Shown: positions 8,119-16,307 of the stretch, one piece after another
How positions within the stretch are numbered: position 1 is the stretch's first letter
How the letters are laid out: every line of letters begins with the position of its first letter
Source: JAOPZW01 sp963788935
Lineage (GTDB): Bacteria > Actinomycetota > Thermoleophilia > Solirubrobacterales > Solirubrobacteraceae
DNA length: 64,000 bases
Assembly (NCBI GenBank): GCA_963788935.1
Contig: CAWBIM010000006.1
Location: 558,001 to 622,000 of the forward strand
Direction of reading: 5' to 3'
Notes under the pieces: model-generated
What the model saw: the letters and a program-made list of their open reading frames with translations, nothing else
What the model was told of the DNA's origin: nothing
Databases searched by the model: none
Translations under genes and position numbers: made by a program

Positions 8119-8562
8119 ATGCCCACCGAGCAGTACCACGAGCCGCCCGACGAACTGCCGCAGGACGTCCGCACGTTCGCGCGCATGTGCACGTCGCTCA
8201 TCGAGGAGGCCGAGGCGATCGGCTGGTACGCCCAGCGTCTCGCCCTCGAGCGCGACAGCGCGGCCGCCGCGATCATGCGCGACGCGCAGAACGAGGAGTT
8301 CAAGCACTTCTCGATGGACCTCGAGTACCTGCTGCGCCGCACGCCGCGGTGGCGCACGGTGGCCGAGCGGATCCTCTTCCAGCCCGGCGACATCCTCGAG
8401 CACGGCGAGGCGGGCGAGGAGGCGGTCGACGCCGGCAACGACGACGAGTCCGACCCGCCCGTCGCCCCCTGGTCGGGCGCCGCGCCCACGACCGGGACCC
8501 CGGCGAGCACGGCCTCGCCGGACTCGCTCGGAATCGGCGGACTGAGCGGACGGGACCGATGA
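8119..8562 (+). CDS. Encapsulated ferritin-like protein (EncFtn) cargo
   Basis: A 147-residue encapsulin cargo. Residues 15-85 align by eye with Rhodospirillum rubrum EncFtn: EEAEAIGWYAQR holds Glu32 and the aromatic pair, and EEFKH gives Glu60 and His63, the ferroxidase ligands. EncFtn forms annular decamers that oxidise Fe(II) and feed iron into the capsid. A Pro/Ala/Ser/Thr linker (about 110-133) leads to the C-terminal SLGIGGLSGRDR, a canonical cargo-loading peptide. Its TGA overlaps the shell ATG (ATGA), so cargo and shell are coupled. Confidence 0.92.
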   Translation: MPTEQYHEPPDELPQDVRTFARMCTSLIEEAEAIGWYAQRLALERDSAAAAIMRDAQNEEFKHFSMDLEYLLRRTPRWRTVAERILFQPGDILEHGEAGEEAVDAGNDDESDPPVAPWSGAAPTTGTPASTASPDSLGIGGLSGRDR

Positions 8563-9365
8563 ACCATCTGCTGCGCGAGCTCGCGCCGATCAGCGACGCC
8601 GGCTGGGAGGAGCTCGAGGAGGAGGCCCGCACCCACCTTCCCGTCCACCTCGCCGCCCGCAAGCTCGTCGACTTCTCCGGCCCGCACGGCTGGGACCGCT
8701 CGGCGACGAACCTCGGGCGCACCGAGCCGCTGTCGCCCGCACCGGTCCCCGACGTCGACGCGCGCCGGCGCCGGGTTCTGCCGCTGGTCGAGACGCGCGC
8801 ATGGTTCAGCCTCGCCCGCGCGGAGCTCGAGCTGGCCGACAAGGGCGCCGACGACATCGACCTCGACCCGCTCGACGAGGCCGCGCGGCGCATCGCGCTG
8901 GCCGAGAACACCGCGGTCTTCCGCGGCTGGCCCGAGGCCGGGATCAGCGGAATCGCCGAGGCCGTCCCCTACGACCCGATCCCGCTCACCGACGACATGA
9001 ACGCCTGCCCGGACCAGGTCGCGGCGGCCGTCGAGATCCTGCTGTCCAACGGCATCGTGGGCCCGTACGGCCTCGCGCTCGCGCCCGACGTCTACAAGCG
9101 CGTCGTCGAGAGCACCGAGCGCGGCGGCTACCTGCTGTTCGACCACCTGCGCAAGATCACGGGCGGGCCGCTCGTGTGGGCGCCAGGGGTCGACGGCGCG
9201 ATCGTGGTGAGCCTGCGCGGGGGCGACTTCCTGTTCGAGTCCGGCCAGGACCTCGCGATCGGCTACCACGCCCACGACGCCGACTCGGTCCACCTGTACC
9301 TCGTCGAGTCCTTCAGCTTCCGCGTCGCGACCCCGGAGGCCGCGGTCGCGCTGCCGTCCGCCTGA
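8559..9365 (+). CDS. Encapsulin shell protein (family 1, linocin-M18-like)
   Basis: A 268-residue HK97-fold shell protein. The N-terminus MNHLLRELAPISDAGWEELEEEA, the RKLVDFSGPHGW segment, and the C-terminal YHAHDADSVHLYLVESFSFR are diagnostic of family 1 encapsulins, at the usual length. It self-assembles into an icosahedral compartment whose inner face binds the cargo peptide of the preceding gene. Together they form an iron-storage and oxidative-protection nanocompartment. It is the last gene of the operon and converges on a secreted-protein gene three bases away. Confidence 0.95.
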   Translation: MNHLLRELAPISDAGWEELEEEARTHLPVHLAARKLVDFSGPHGWDRSATNLGRTEPLSPAPVPDVDARRRRVLPLVETRAWFSLARAELELADKGADDIDLDPLDEAARRIALAENTAVFRGWPEAGISGIAEAVPYDPIPLTDDMNACPDQVAAAVEILLSNGIVGPYGLALAPDVYKRVVESTERGGYLLFDHLRKITGGPLVWAPGVDGAIVVSLRGGDFLFESGQDLAIGYHAHDADSVHLYLVESFSFRVATPEAAVALPSA

Positions 9366-9368
9366 GCC

Positions 9369-9986
9369 TCAGCGACCCAGCGTCTTGTGGGAGATCCGCT
9401 CGCAGTTGCGGATCTTGTAGTGCTTCTGCGCGCGGCGGCTGACGTACAGGAGGTCGTTCCCGGCGCCGCAGTTCACGAGGCCGGAGCCGAAGTGCGCCTT
9501 GATCCAGTCGTTGCCGCCGCCGGCGCGGATCGCGTTGCGCCCGTGGCTCGCGTAGATGTGGTCGCGCCCGGGGCCGCCCCAGATCTGGTCGTGCTGGGCC
9601 TCGGGCTGGCCGGAGGGCTTGTAGTCGCCCCAGATCACGTCGCCCCACGGGCCCGCGTGGATGACGTCGCTGCCGTGGCCGCCGAGCAGTTCGTTGTGGC
9701 CGTGGCGGCTCGTCATCACGCGGCCGCGCACGCCCCGCCGGCGCACGAACCGGCGGTGGCACTTGCCGCGCTTGTGGATCGCGTCGCACGAGTAGCGCCG
9801 GTCGCGGCCGGCGAACGGGTCGTGGCCGGGGCGCGCGTCGAGCGGGCGCGACCGGTCGGTCTTGTTCATGAGCAGGACGCCGTCGATCTTCGGCCAGCCG
9901 TCGTGGCTCGTGTTGGCGGACGCGAGTGCGGCGGCGGCGAGCGCGACCGCGAGGGCGCCGGGGAGGATCGCGGCGAGGCGGCGCAT
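9369..9986 (-). CDS. Secreted protein with degenerate RTX-like Ca-binding repeats
   Basis: A 205-residue protein with a signal peptide (MRRLAAILPGALAVALAAAA, cleavage near ASA-NT). From about residue 95 it contains tandem GGHGSDVIHAG, GPWGDVIWGD, GGPGRDHIYAS and GAGNDLLYVS units resembling RTX nonapeptide repeats (GGxGxDxux), expected to form a calcium-bound beta-roll. Conserved Cys occur at YSCDAIH, GKCHRRF, VNCGAG and RNCERIS. Such repeats are common in exported actinobacterial proteins of unknown role. TAGGCT on the minus strand (10001-9996) lies nine bases before the ATG. Confidence 0.75.
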   Translation of the reverse strand: MRRLAAILPGALAVALAAAALASANTSHDGWPKIDGVLLMNKTDRSRPLDARPGHDPFAGRDRRYSCDAIHKRGKCHRRFVRRRGVRGRVMTSRHGHNELLGGHGSDVIHAGPWGDVIWGDYKPSGQPEAQHDQIWGGPGRDHIYASHGRNAIRAGGGNDWIKAHFGSGLVNCGAGNDLLYVSRRAQKHYKIRNCERISHKTLGR

Positions 9987-10215
9987 GGCGCGGCGAGCCT
10001 AGCCGCGCGCATGTCAGCCCCGTGTCAGCGCGGGGCGCGCCGGCGGTCCGGCGCATAACCCGGAACGTTCCCGGCCCGCGCACGTCTTACGGGCGTGCGA
10101 GTGGGGTGGGGAGCCCGGTGCGCCTTGGCACCGGCGGCACGGGCTCACGGCGCCCGCCGCGGCCGGTCCCGCGGCGGGCGCCGCTCCGTGCGCCGGGCAC
10201 CGCCGCGGCCGTCGC
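9987..10215. other. Intergenic region rich in inverted repeats
   Basis: No convincing gene lies in these 229 bases. They hold a perfect palindrome GGAACGTTCC (10063-10072), a 7-bp hairpin (10115-10121 with 10128-10134), a competing outer pairing (10111-10117 with 10140-10146) and a 14-bp stem near the aldehyde dehydrogenase end. The left part carries the promoter of the RTX-like gene. Confidence 0.5.
10148..10183. terminator. Strong GC hairpin, probable terminator of the aldehyde dehydrogenase gene
   Basis: A perfect 14-bp stem (10148-10161 with 10170-10183) around an 8-base loop lies 32 bases past the stop of the minus-strand aldehyde dehydrogenase gene. There is no T tract, as is common for GC-rich actinobacterial terminators. 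Confidence 0.45.
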
Positions 10216-11748
10216 TCAGCCGAGCTTGAACGGGTCCCGGGTCGCGCCGCTCAGCTCGACCCAGACCGTCTTCGTCTCGGTGTACTCGGTGATCGCCTCG
10301 AGACCGTTCTCGCGCCCCATGCCGCTGGCCTTGAAGCCGCCGAACGGGGCCATCGGGCCGACGCTGCGGTAGGCGTTGATCCACACCGTCCCGGCGCGGA
10401 TCGCGCTCGCCATCCGGTGCGCGCGCTGGACGTCGCGCGTCCACACCCCGGCGGCGAGGCCGAACGGCGTGTCGTTGGCCAGGCGCACGGCCTCCTCCTC
10501 GTCGGAGAAGCGCAGCGCCGCGAGGACGGGGCCGAAGACCTCCTCGCGGGCGATCGCCATGCCGTTGTCGACGTCGCCGAAGATCGTCGGCTCGACGAAG
10601 AAGCCGTCGCGCAGCTCGGGGGCCTCGGGCCGCGCGCCGCCGGTGACCAGTCGCGCGCCGCCGTCGCCCGCCGTCGCGATCCAGCGCTCGACCGCGTCGA
10701 GGTGGTCGCGGAAGGCGACCGGGCCCATCTCGGTGGCGGGGTCGAGCGGGTCGCCGAGGCGGATCGCGCGGGCGCGGTCGGCGAGGCGCTCGAGGACCTC
10801 GTCGTGGACCTCGTCCTGGATCATGAGGCGCGAGCCCGCCATGCAGGTCTGGCCGGTGGCGGCGAAGATCCCGGCGACGACGCCGTTGACCGCCGCCTCG
10901 AGGTCGGCGTCGGCGAAGATCAGGTTCGGCGACTTGCCGCCGAGCTCGAGGCTCACGCGCGCGAGGTGCTCGGCGGCGCCCTTCATCACGAGCTTGCCGG
11001 TCGACGTGGCGCCCGTGAAGGCGACCTTGTCGACGCCCTCGTGGGCGACGAGCGGCGCGCCCGCGCCGGGGCCGAAGCCGGTGACGACGTTGAAGACGCC
11101 GGGCGGGAAGCCGGCCTCCTCGACCAGCCGCGCGAACTCGAGCGTCGAGGCCGGCGCCTGCTCGGCGGGCTTGACGACGAACGTGCACCCGGCGGCGAGC
11201 GCCGGCGCGAGCTTCCAGCTCATGAGCAGGACCGGCGAGTTCCACGGGGTGATCGCCGCGACGACCCCGACCGGCTCCTTCAGCGTGTAGATCAGGAAGT
11301 TCGTGCGATCGGCGGGGATCGTCTCGCCGTGGATCTTGTCGGCCGCGCCCGCGAACCAGTGGTAGTAGTCGGCCAGCCCGCGCAGCTGGCCCTCCATCTC
11401 GCGGATGAGCTTGCCGTTGTCGGTCGTCTCGACGACCGCGATCTCCTCGGCGCGCTCGGCGATGAGGTCGGCGAGCCGGCGCATGAGGCGGGCGCGCTCG
11501 GTGCCGGTCAGCCGCGGCCACGGTCCGTCGTCGAACGCCGCGCGCGCGGCGCGGACCGCGGCGTCGACGTCCTCGGGGCCGGCGTTCGGGATCTCCGCCC
11601 AGACCCGGCCGGTGAACGGGTCCACCGACTCGAAGGTCTCGCCCGAGCGGGCGTCGACCCATTCGCCGCCGATGAACATGCGGTATCGGCGGGGCTCGCC
11701 ATCGTCACGCGAGCGGTCGCGGGTGGGCGCGGCTGCATCGGTCGTCAT
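10216..11748 (-). CDS. NAD(P)-dependent aldehyde dehydrogenase
   Basis: A 510-residue class I/II-type aldehyde dehydrogenase that oxidises an aldehyde to the carboxylate. Seen: oxyanion Asn170 in ITPWN, cofactor loop FTGATSTGK, general base Glu268 in LELGGKSPN and nucleophile Cys302 in GQTCMAG. It is divergent from a GAF-domain regulator, a recurrent pairing in actinobacteria, so aldehyde-responsive control is likely. Its position beside the propane-monooxygenase operon suggests it handles aldehydes from alcohol oxidation (for example propanal), but this is inference; the substrate cannot be read from sequence. Confidence 0.93.
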   Translation of the reverse strand: MTTDAAAPTRDRSRDDGEPRRYRMFIGGEWVDARSGETFESVDPFTGRVWAEIPNAGPEDVDAAVRAARAAFDDGPWPRLTGTERARLMRRLADLIAERAEEIAVVETTDNGKLIREMEGQLRGLADYYHWFAGAADKIHGETIPADRTNFLIYTLKEPVGVVAAITPWNSPVLLMSWKLAPALAAGCTFVVKPAEQAPASTLEFARLVEEAGFPPGVFNVVTGFGPGAGAPLVAHEGVDKVAFTGATSTGKLVMKGAAEHLARVSLELGGKSPNLIFADADLEAAVNGVVAGIFAATGQTCMAGSRLMIQDEVHDEVLERLADRARAIRLGDPLDPATEMGPVAFRDHLDAVERWIATAGDGGARLVTGGARPEAPELRDGFFVEPTIFGDVDNGMAIAREEVFGPVLAALRFSDEEEAVRLANDTPFGLAAGVWTRDVQRAHRMASAIRAGTVWINAYRSVGPMAPFGGFKASGMGRENGLEAITEYTETKTVWVELSGATRDPFKLG

Positions 11749-11817
11749 CGAGCGGCAGCGTCGCCGAGGTTCGCGCGGAGGTCAAGGATCGCAACATGCT
11801 GCGAATAGGCACGGTTT

Positions 11818-11836
11818 GTTCCGGCGGGTGCGGAAC
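11818..11836. promoter_or_regulatory. Inverted repeat GTTCCG-N7-CGGAAC between divergent genes
   Basis: A 6-bp perfect inverted repeat with a 7-base spacer, preceded by TTT and followed by GGTA, lies midway between the aldehyde dehydrogenase start (11748) and the GAF-regulator start (11911). Spacing and symmetry fit a dimeric regulator operator, most simply that of the adjacent regulator. Confidence 0.45.
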
Positions 11837-11910
11837 GGTAGCCTCGTTCTTCCTCCGGGAGCGGAGACCTGTCGCAGCGTGCGGCGACGCTGCCCGGAAC
11901 CAGGAGGAAG

Positions 11911-13449
11911 ATGAGCTCGAAGTCCTGGCTGGCGATCGACGTCGGAACGGCGCCGACGCTGCGAGCCCGCGAGCTCCGCTTCGCCTGGGAGCGCTTCGTC
12001 GCCGGGCTCGGCCACCCGGGCCCGGACGAGGACGGCGATCCGGACGACGTGCGCACGCCGATCGTCGACTCCTGGCGGCGCTCGGTCGAGGCGGGCATCG
12101 ACCCGACCGGCCACCAACTCGCGCCGGTCGTCGCCGACGAGGACGAGACGGAGCAGCGCTGGCACGACCATCCGCTCGCCCGCGCGGCGCCGCTGATCCA
12201 CGAGTGCCTCGAGGCGATCGCCGAGGACACCGACCACCTCGTCGTCGTGACCGACGCCGACGGCGTGCTGTTGAGCGTCGAGGGCAGCGCGCACCTGCGC
12301 CGCCGCGCCGCCGACCACATGAACTTCACCGAGGGCACGCTGTGGAGCGAGCCCGGCACGGGCACGAACGCGATCGGCACCGCGATCGCCGCGGACCACG
12401 CCGTGCAGGTCTTCGGCCCCGAGCACTTCAACGAGGACGTGCAGCGCTGGACGTGCTCGGCGGCTCCGATCCACGACCCCGACACCGGCGGCCTGCTCGG
12501 CATCATCGACCTCACCGGCGACTTCGCCAACGTCCACCCGCACAGCCTGGCCGTCGCCACCGCGACCGCCCAGGCCGTCGAGGCGTGGTTACGGCTGGAC
12601 ATGCGGGAGCACGACCTGCGCCTGCGCGCGCGCTACGGCGACCGCATCGCCGAGGCGCCGGACTCGCGCGCGCTCGTGACCCGCACAGGCCGGCCGATCA
12701 CCGAGATGCCGCGCAGCTGGGGCGCCCGCGGGCGCCTCGTGATCCCGCCCGGCGGCGGGCGCCTGACACTGCCCTCGGGCGACGTCGCGATCGCCGAGTC
12801 CGTCGGGCCGGCCGAGGAGGCCTACCTCGTCCGCGCGGCGGCGGCTCGCCGCGCGCGGCCGGACGGCCGGCCGCTGGTGAAGCTCGCCCTGCTCGGCCGC
12901 GACCGCGCGCTGCTCGACGTCGACGGCCGCCGTACGGAGCTGCGCCCGCGGCTGGCCGAGATCCTCGCCCTGCTCTGCGCGCGGCCGGAGGGCATGAGCG
13001 CCGGGACGCTGTGCGCCGATCTGCACGGCGATGCCGGCAGCCCGAGCAGCGTCCGCGTCGAGGTCTCGCGCCTGCGCAAGCTCCTCGGCCCGTGGATCGA
13101 CACCGACCGCTACCGCCTGACCTGCGACGTCGAGACCGACGTCCGCCGCGTCGAGGGCCTGCTGCGCGCGGGCGAGGTGCGCGAGGCGGCCGAGGCCTAC
13201 CCCGGCCCGCTGCTGCCGGACTCGGAGGCGCCGGGCGTGGTGGAGGCGCGCGAGCAGCTCGACGCCTGGCTGCGCCAGGCCGTGATGACCTCGGGCGACC
13301 CGGACGCCCTCTGGGCCTGGGTGAACGCCCCCTCGGGCCGCGACGACATCGGCGCGTGGAAGCGCCTGCTCGCGACCCTCGAGTTCCGCGACCCGCGGCG
13401 CAGCCTCTGCGCGGCGCGGGTGGGCGAGCTGCGCCGCGCGCTGGCCTGA
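11911..13449 (+). CDS. GAF-domain transcriptional regulator with C-terminal winged helix
   Basis: A 512-residue regulator. Residues about 95-225 form an AcoR-like GAF sensor (DADGVLLSVEGSAHLRRRAA, EPGTGTNAIGTAIA, FNEDVQRWTCSAAPIHDP). No sigma-54 AAA+ module follows. Instead residues about 335-470 look like an OmpR/SARP-type winged helix (LAEILALLCARPEGMSA, SSVRVEVSRLRKLLGPW) plus a helical BTAD-like tail. It probably senses a small molecule such as an aldehyde or alcohol and controls the divergent aldehyde dehydrogenase and perhaps the prm operon. A Shine-Dalgarno AGGAGG precedes the ATG. Confidence 0.82.
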   Translation: MSSKSWLAIDVGTAPTLRARELRFAWERFVAGLGHPGPDEDGDPDDVRTPIVDSWRRSVEAGIDPTGHQLAPVVADEDETEQRWHDHPLARAAPLIHECLEAIAEDTDHLVVVTDADGVLLSVEGSAHLRRRAADHMNFTEGTLWSEPGTGTNAIGTAIAADHAVQVFGPEHFNEDVQRWTCSAAPIHDPDTGGLLGIIDLTGDFANVHPHSLAVATATAQAVEAWLRLDMREHDLRLRARYGDRIAEAPDSRALVTRTGRPITEMPRSWGARGRLVIPPGGGRLTLPSGDVAIAESVGPAEEAYLVRAAAARRARPDGRPLVKLALLGRDRALLDVDGRRTELRPRLAEILALLCARPEGMSAGTLCADLHGDAGSPSSVRVEVSRLRKLLGPWIDTDRYRLTCDVETDVRRVEGLLRAGEVREAAEAYPGPLLPDSEAPGVVEAREQLDAWLRQAVMTSGDPDALWAWVNAPSGRDDIGAWKRLLATLEFRDPRRSLCAARVGELRRALA

Positions 13450-13458
13450 AGCGCGCGC

Positions 13459-13487
13459 TGCAACGCGGTGCAACGCCGCTGTAACGC
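13459..13487. repeat. Three helically phased direct repeats TGYAACGC
   Basis: TGCAACGC at 13459-13466 and 13469-13476 and TGTAACGC at 13480-13487 repeat at 10- and 11-base intervals, on one face of the helix, about 60 bases before the IclR gene. This resembles an operator array for the IclR protein or the GAF regulator. Confidence 0.4.
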
Positions 13488-13549
13488 CTCGATGGTGCAC
13501 TTGGCTCGGGTCACGAACGTCCCGCGACCGAGGAGAGACGGTCATCACC

Positions 13550-14548
13550 GTGCAGACGAGGGGCAGTCGACGTGGGTTGAGCACCGCACGCGCGGCCTTG
13601 CAGGTCGCCTGGCTCCTCGCCGCGCGCCCCGAGGGCGTCCGCGCAGACCACATCGCCGAGACCCTCGGCAAGAGCGTGTCGACCGCGTACAACCTGCTCG
13701 CCAGCCTGTGCGAGGAGGGGGTCGCGACCCACGAGGCGGGCGGCGTCTACAAGCTCGCGCCCGCGTTCCGCGACACCGTGCTGACCGGCGCGACCGCGCC
13801 CCCGGCCGAGCTCCACGACCTCGCGGGCCTCGTCGCCGACCTCCTCGCCCGCACGCACAAGCGCTCCTACGTCGGGGTCGTCCGCGACGGCGAGCTGCAC
13901 GTCGTGCTCGAGCGCGGGCTCCAGGGCATGCCGAAGCTCCCCGGTCTCAAGCCGCGCGTCGGTGACGCCGCGCACGCCGTCGCGCTGGGCAAGGTCGTGC
14001 TCGCGCTGGCCGGCCCCGAAGTCGTCGACCGCTACGCCCGCAACCCGGGCCTGCGGCGGTTCACGCCCTACACGATCACCGACCGCGAGCGCCTGAGGGG
14101 CGAGCTCGCCGCGACCGTCGCCCGGGGCTACGCGATCGAGCGCGAGGAGTTCGACGAGGACTTCTGCTGCATCGCCGCGCCGGTGCGCGACGGCCGCGGG
14201 CGGTTCCTCGCGGTGATCGGGATCTCGATGACCCGCCGCGCCTTCGACGACGAGCACGCTGGCCTGGCGAAGACGGTCCTCGACGTCGCGCGCGTCGCCC
14301 CCCGGCGCCCCGCGAACGCCACGCCGGTCGCGCGCCGCACGAACGTGAACGTGGCACCGTTGCGCGCTTCCGCGGCCCCGGCCGCCCCCGCTTTCCAGCC
14401 ATCTTCCGAAACGCAGGCGGTTCTTGATCCGCCCGCTCCCGCGCGCCTAGCTTGGGCGCACGGAACCACTCGTGCCGTGAGCGCCGCGTGCGCCCATACC
14501 CCGAGCGCCAGCGCCGCAGCGCGCAGCGAAAGGAGGTGTCGGCCTTGA
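13550..14548 (+). CDS. IclR-family transcriptional regulator upstream of prm operon
   Basis: An N-terminal winged helix (GVRADHIAETLGKSVSTAYNLLASL, residues about 25-65) and an IclR effector domain (HKRSYVGVVRDGELHVV, HAVALGKVVLAL, GYAIEREEFDEDFCCIAAPV) end near residue 245. GTG start follows AGGAGAG. The frame then stays open for about 85 more residues of Ala/Pro/Arg-rich sequence and stops in a TTGA that overlaps the prmA TTG. GC bias at third positions falls sharply after about 14350, so the tail is probably promoter DNA read through and the true stop may be lost or hidden by an indel. Likely regulator of prmABCD. Confidence 0.8.
   Translation: MQTRGSRRGLSTARAALQVAWLLAARPEGVRADHIAETLGKSVSTAYNLLASLCEEGVATHEAGGVYKLAPAFRDTVLTGATAPPAELHDLAGLVADLLARTHKRSYVGVVRDGELHVVLERGLQGMPKLPGLKPRVGDAAHAVALGKVVLALAGPEVVDRYARNPGLRRFTPYTITDRERLRGELAATVARGYAIEREEFDEDFCCIAAPVRDGRGRFLAVIGISMTRRAFDDEHAGLAKTVLDVARVAPRRPANATPVARRTNVNVAPLRASAAPAAPAFQPSSETQAVLDPPAPARLAWAHGTTRAVSAACAHTPSASAAARSERRCRP
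14424..14453 (+). promoter_or_regulatory. Candidate prm operon promoter
   Basis: TTGATC (14424-14429) and TAGCTT (14448-14453) spaced by 18 bases lie about 90 bases before prmA. The segment also carries a CACGG/CCGTG inverted repeat (14459-14463 and 14475-14479) just downstream. Recognition is by eye only. Confidence 0.3.
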
Positions 14549-16203
14549 GCCGAGCCAGCATCACGAAGGCCCATCAGAAGATCCAGGAGCTCTCCTGGGA
14601 ACCGACGTTCGTGGAGCCCGTCGACAAGTACCCGACCGACTACACGTTCGAGAAGGCCCCGAAGAAGGACCCGCTGAAGCAGGTCCTGCGCTCCTACTTC
14701 CCCATGGAGGAGGAGAAGGACAACCGCGTGTTCGGCGCGATGGACGGCGCCATCCGCGGCAACATGTTCCGCCAGGTCCAGGAGCGCTGGATGGAGTGGC
14801 AGAAGCTCTTCCTCTCCATCATCCCGTTCCCGGAGATCTCCGCCGCCCGGGCGATGCCGCTGGCGATCAACGCGGTGCCGAACCCCGAGGTCCACAACGG
14901 GCTCGCCATCCAGATGATCGACGAGGTTCGTCATTCGACGATCCAGATGAACCTCAAGCGGCTGTACATGCAGCACTACATCGACCCCGCCGGGTTCGAC
15001 ATCACCGAGAAGGGCTTCTCGAACTGTTACGCCGGCACGATCGGCCGTCAGTTCGGCGAGGGCTTCATCACCGGTGACGCGATCACGGCGGCCAACGTCT
15101 ACCTGACCATCGTCGCCGAGACGGCGTTCACGAACGTCCTCTTCGTCGCGATGCCGGGCGAGGCGGCGGCCAACGGCGACTACCTGCTGCCGACGGTGTT
15201 CCACTCGGTGCAGTCGGACGAGTCGCGCCACATCTCCAACGGCTACTCGATCATCCTCATGGCGCTCGCGGACGAGCGCAACCGCCAGCTGCTCGAGCGC
15301 GATCTGCGGTACGCGTGGTGGAACAACCACGCGGTCGTCGACGCGGCGATCGGCACGTTCATCGAGTACGGCACGAAGGACCGTCGCAAGGACCGCGAGA
15401 GCTACGCCGAGATGTGGCGTCGCTGGATCTACGACGACTACTACCGGTCCTACCTGGTCCCGCTCGAGAAGTACGGCCTGACGATCCCCCACGACCTCGT
15501 CGAAGAGGCCTGGAACCGGATCTGGAACAAGGGCTACATCCACGAGGTCGCCCAGTTCTTCGCGACCGGCTGGTTCGCCAACTACTGGCGGATCGACGGC
15601 ATGACGGACGAGGACTTCGAGTGGTTCGAGCACAAGTACCCGGGCTGGTACGACAAGTACGGCAAGTGGTGGGAGCGCTACAGCGACTACTCGGTCAAGA
15701 ACGGCCACAAGCCGATCGCGTTCGAGCCCGGCGCCGAGTACGAGTACCCGCACCGCTGCTGGACCTGCATGGTCCCGGCGCTGATCCGTGAGGACATCGT
15801 CGTCGACGAGGTCGACGGCCAGGTCCGCACGTACTGCTCGGAGACCTGCCACTGGACGGACAAGGTCGCCTTCCGGTCCGAGTACGAGGGCCGCGCGACG
15901 CCGTCCATGGGCCGTCTCTCGGGGCAGCGCGAGTGGGAGACGCTCCACCACGGCAAGGACGTCGCCGACATCATGCAGGAGTCCGGATTCGTCCGCGACG
16001 ACGGCAACACGCTCGTGCCGCAGCCGCACCTGAACCTGGACCCGAAGAAGATGTGGACGCTGGACGAGGTCAAGGGGATCACGCTCCAGTCGCCCAACAT
16101 CCTCCTCAACGAGATGTCCCCCGAGGAGCGCGACGCGCACATCGCGCACTACAGGGCCGGCGGCCCCGCCGGCAGGCCGGCGCCGGAAGGCGCCTCGGCC
16201 TGA
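14545..16203 (+). CDS. prmA: Propane 2-monooxygenase, hydroxylase large (diiron) subunit
   Basis: Catalytic alpha subunit of a soluble diiron monooxygenase that inserts O from O2 into propane or similar substrates. All six diiron ligands are in place with the spacing of methane monooxygenase: Glu97, Glu127 and His130 (DEVRH), Glu192, Glu226 and His229 (SDESRH). A C-terminal Cys-rich part (RCWTCMVPALIRED, TYCSETCHWTD) is typical of PrmA/MimA. I chose the TTG at 14545 because AAAGGAGG lies eight bases before it and the N-terminus SRASITKAHQKIQELSWEPT then matches known PrmA. Length is 552 residues, close to the usual 544. Confidence 0.95.
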   Translation: MSRASITKAHQKIQELSWEPTFVEPVDKYPTDYTFEKAPKKDPLKQVLRSYFPMEEEKDNRVFGAMDGAIRGNMFRQVQERWMEWQKLFLSIIPFPEISAARAMPLAINAVPNPEVHNGLAIQMIDEVRHSTIQMNLKRLYMQHYIDPAGFDITEKGFSNCYAGTIGRQFGEGFITGDAITAANVYLTIVAETAFTNVLFVAMPGEAAANGDYLLPTVFHSVQSDESRHISNGYSIILMALADERNRQLLERDLRYAWWNNHAVVDAAIGTFIEYGTKDRRKDRESYAEMWRRWIYDDYYRSYLVPLEKYGLTIPHDLVEEAWNRIWNKGYIHEVAQFFATGWFANYWRIDGMTDEDFEWFEHKYPGWYDKYGKWWERYSDYSVKNGHKPIAFEPGAEYEYPHRCWTCMVPALIREDIVVDEVDGQVRTYCSETCHWTDKVAFRSEYEGRATPSMGRLSGQREWETLHHGKDVADIMQESGFVRDDGNTLVPQPHLNLDPKKMWTLDEVKGITLQSPNILLNEMSPEERDAHIAHYRAGGPAGRPAPEGASA

Positions 16204-16241
16204 CGCACCGGAGCCACTGACGTCGGAAGCGAGCCCGCGCT

Positions 16242-16264
16242 CCCACCCGCGAACAGCAGGTGGG
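16242..16264 (+). other. Small hairpin between prmA and prmB
   Basis: CCCACC (16242-16247) pairs with GGTGGG (16259-16264) across an 11-base loop in the 104-base gap, the only sizable gap in the operon. It could tune expression of the reductase relative to the hydroxylase. Confidence 0.25.
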
Positions 16265-16307
16265 GGCGGGTCTCGCCCCGGCGGCGGTCTCCACGGGCGA
16301 CGTCACC

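Noticed and set aside
10084..10183. Known riboswitch class (cobalamin, c-di-AMP, SAM)
   Set aside because: Conserved cores of these classes could not be matched, and no gene lies downstream on the plus strand.
13459..13487. Short CRISPR-like repeat array
   Set aside because: Units are 8 bases with 2-3 base gaps and no cas genes nearby; better read as an operator array.
14452..14544. Longer prmA start at 14452
   Set aside because: The extra residues do not resemble PrmA, and the AAAGGAGG site fits only the TTG at 14545.
16260..16307. Upstream GTG start for prmB
   Set aside because: Added residues are unrelated to the ferredoxin domain, and the GTG lies within a hairpin stem.
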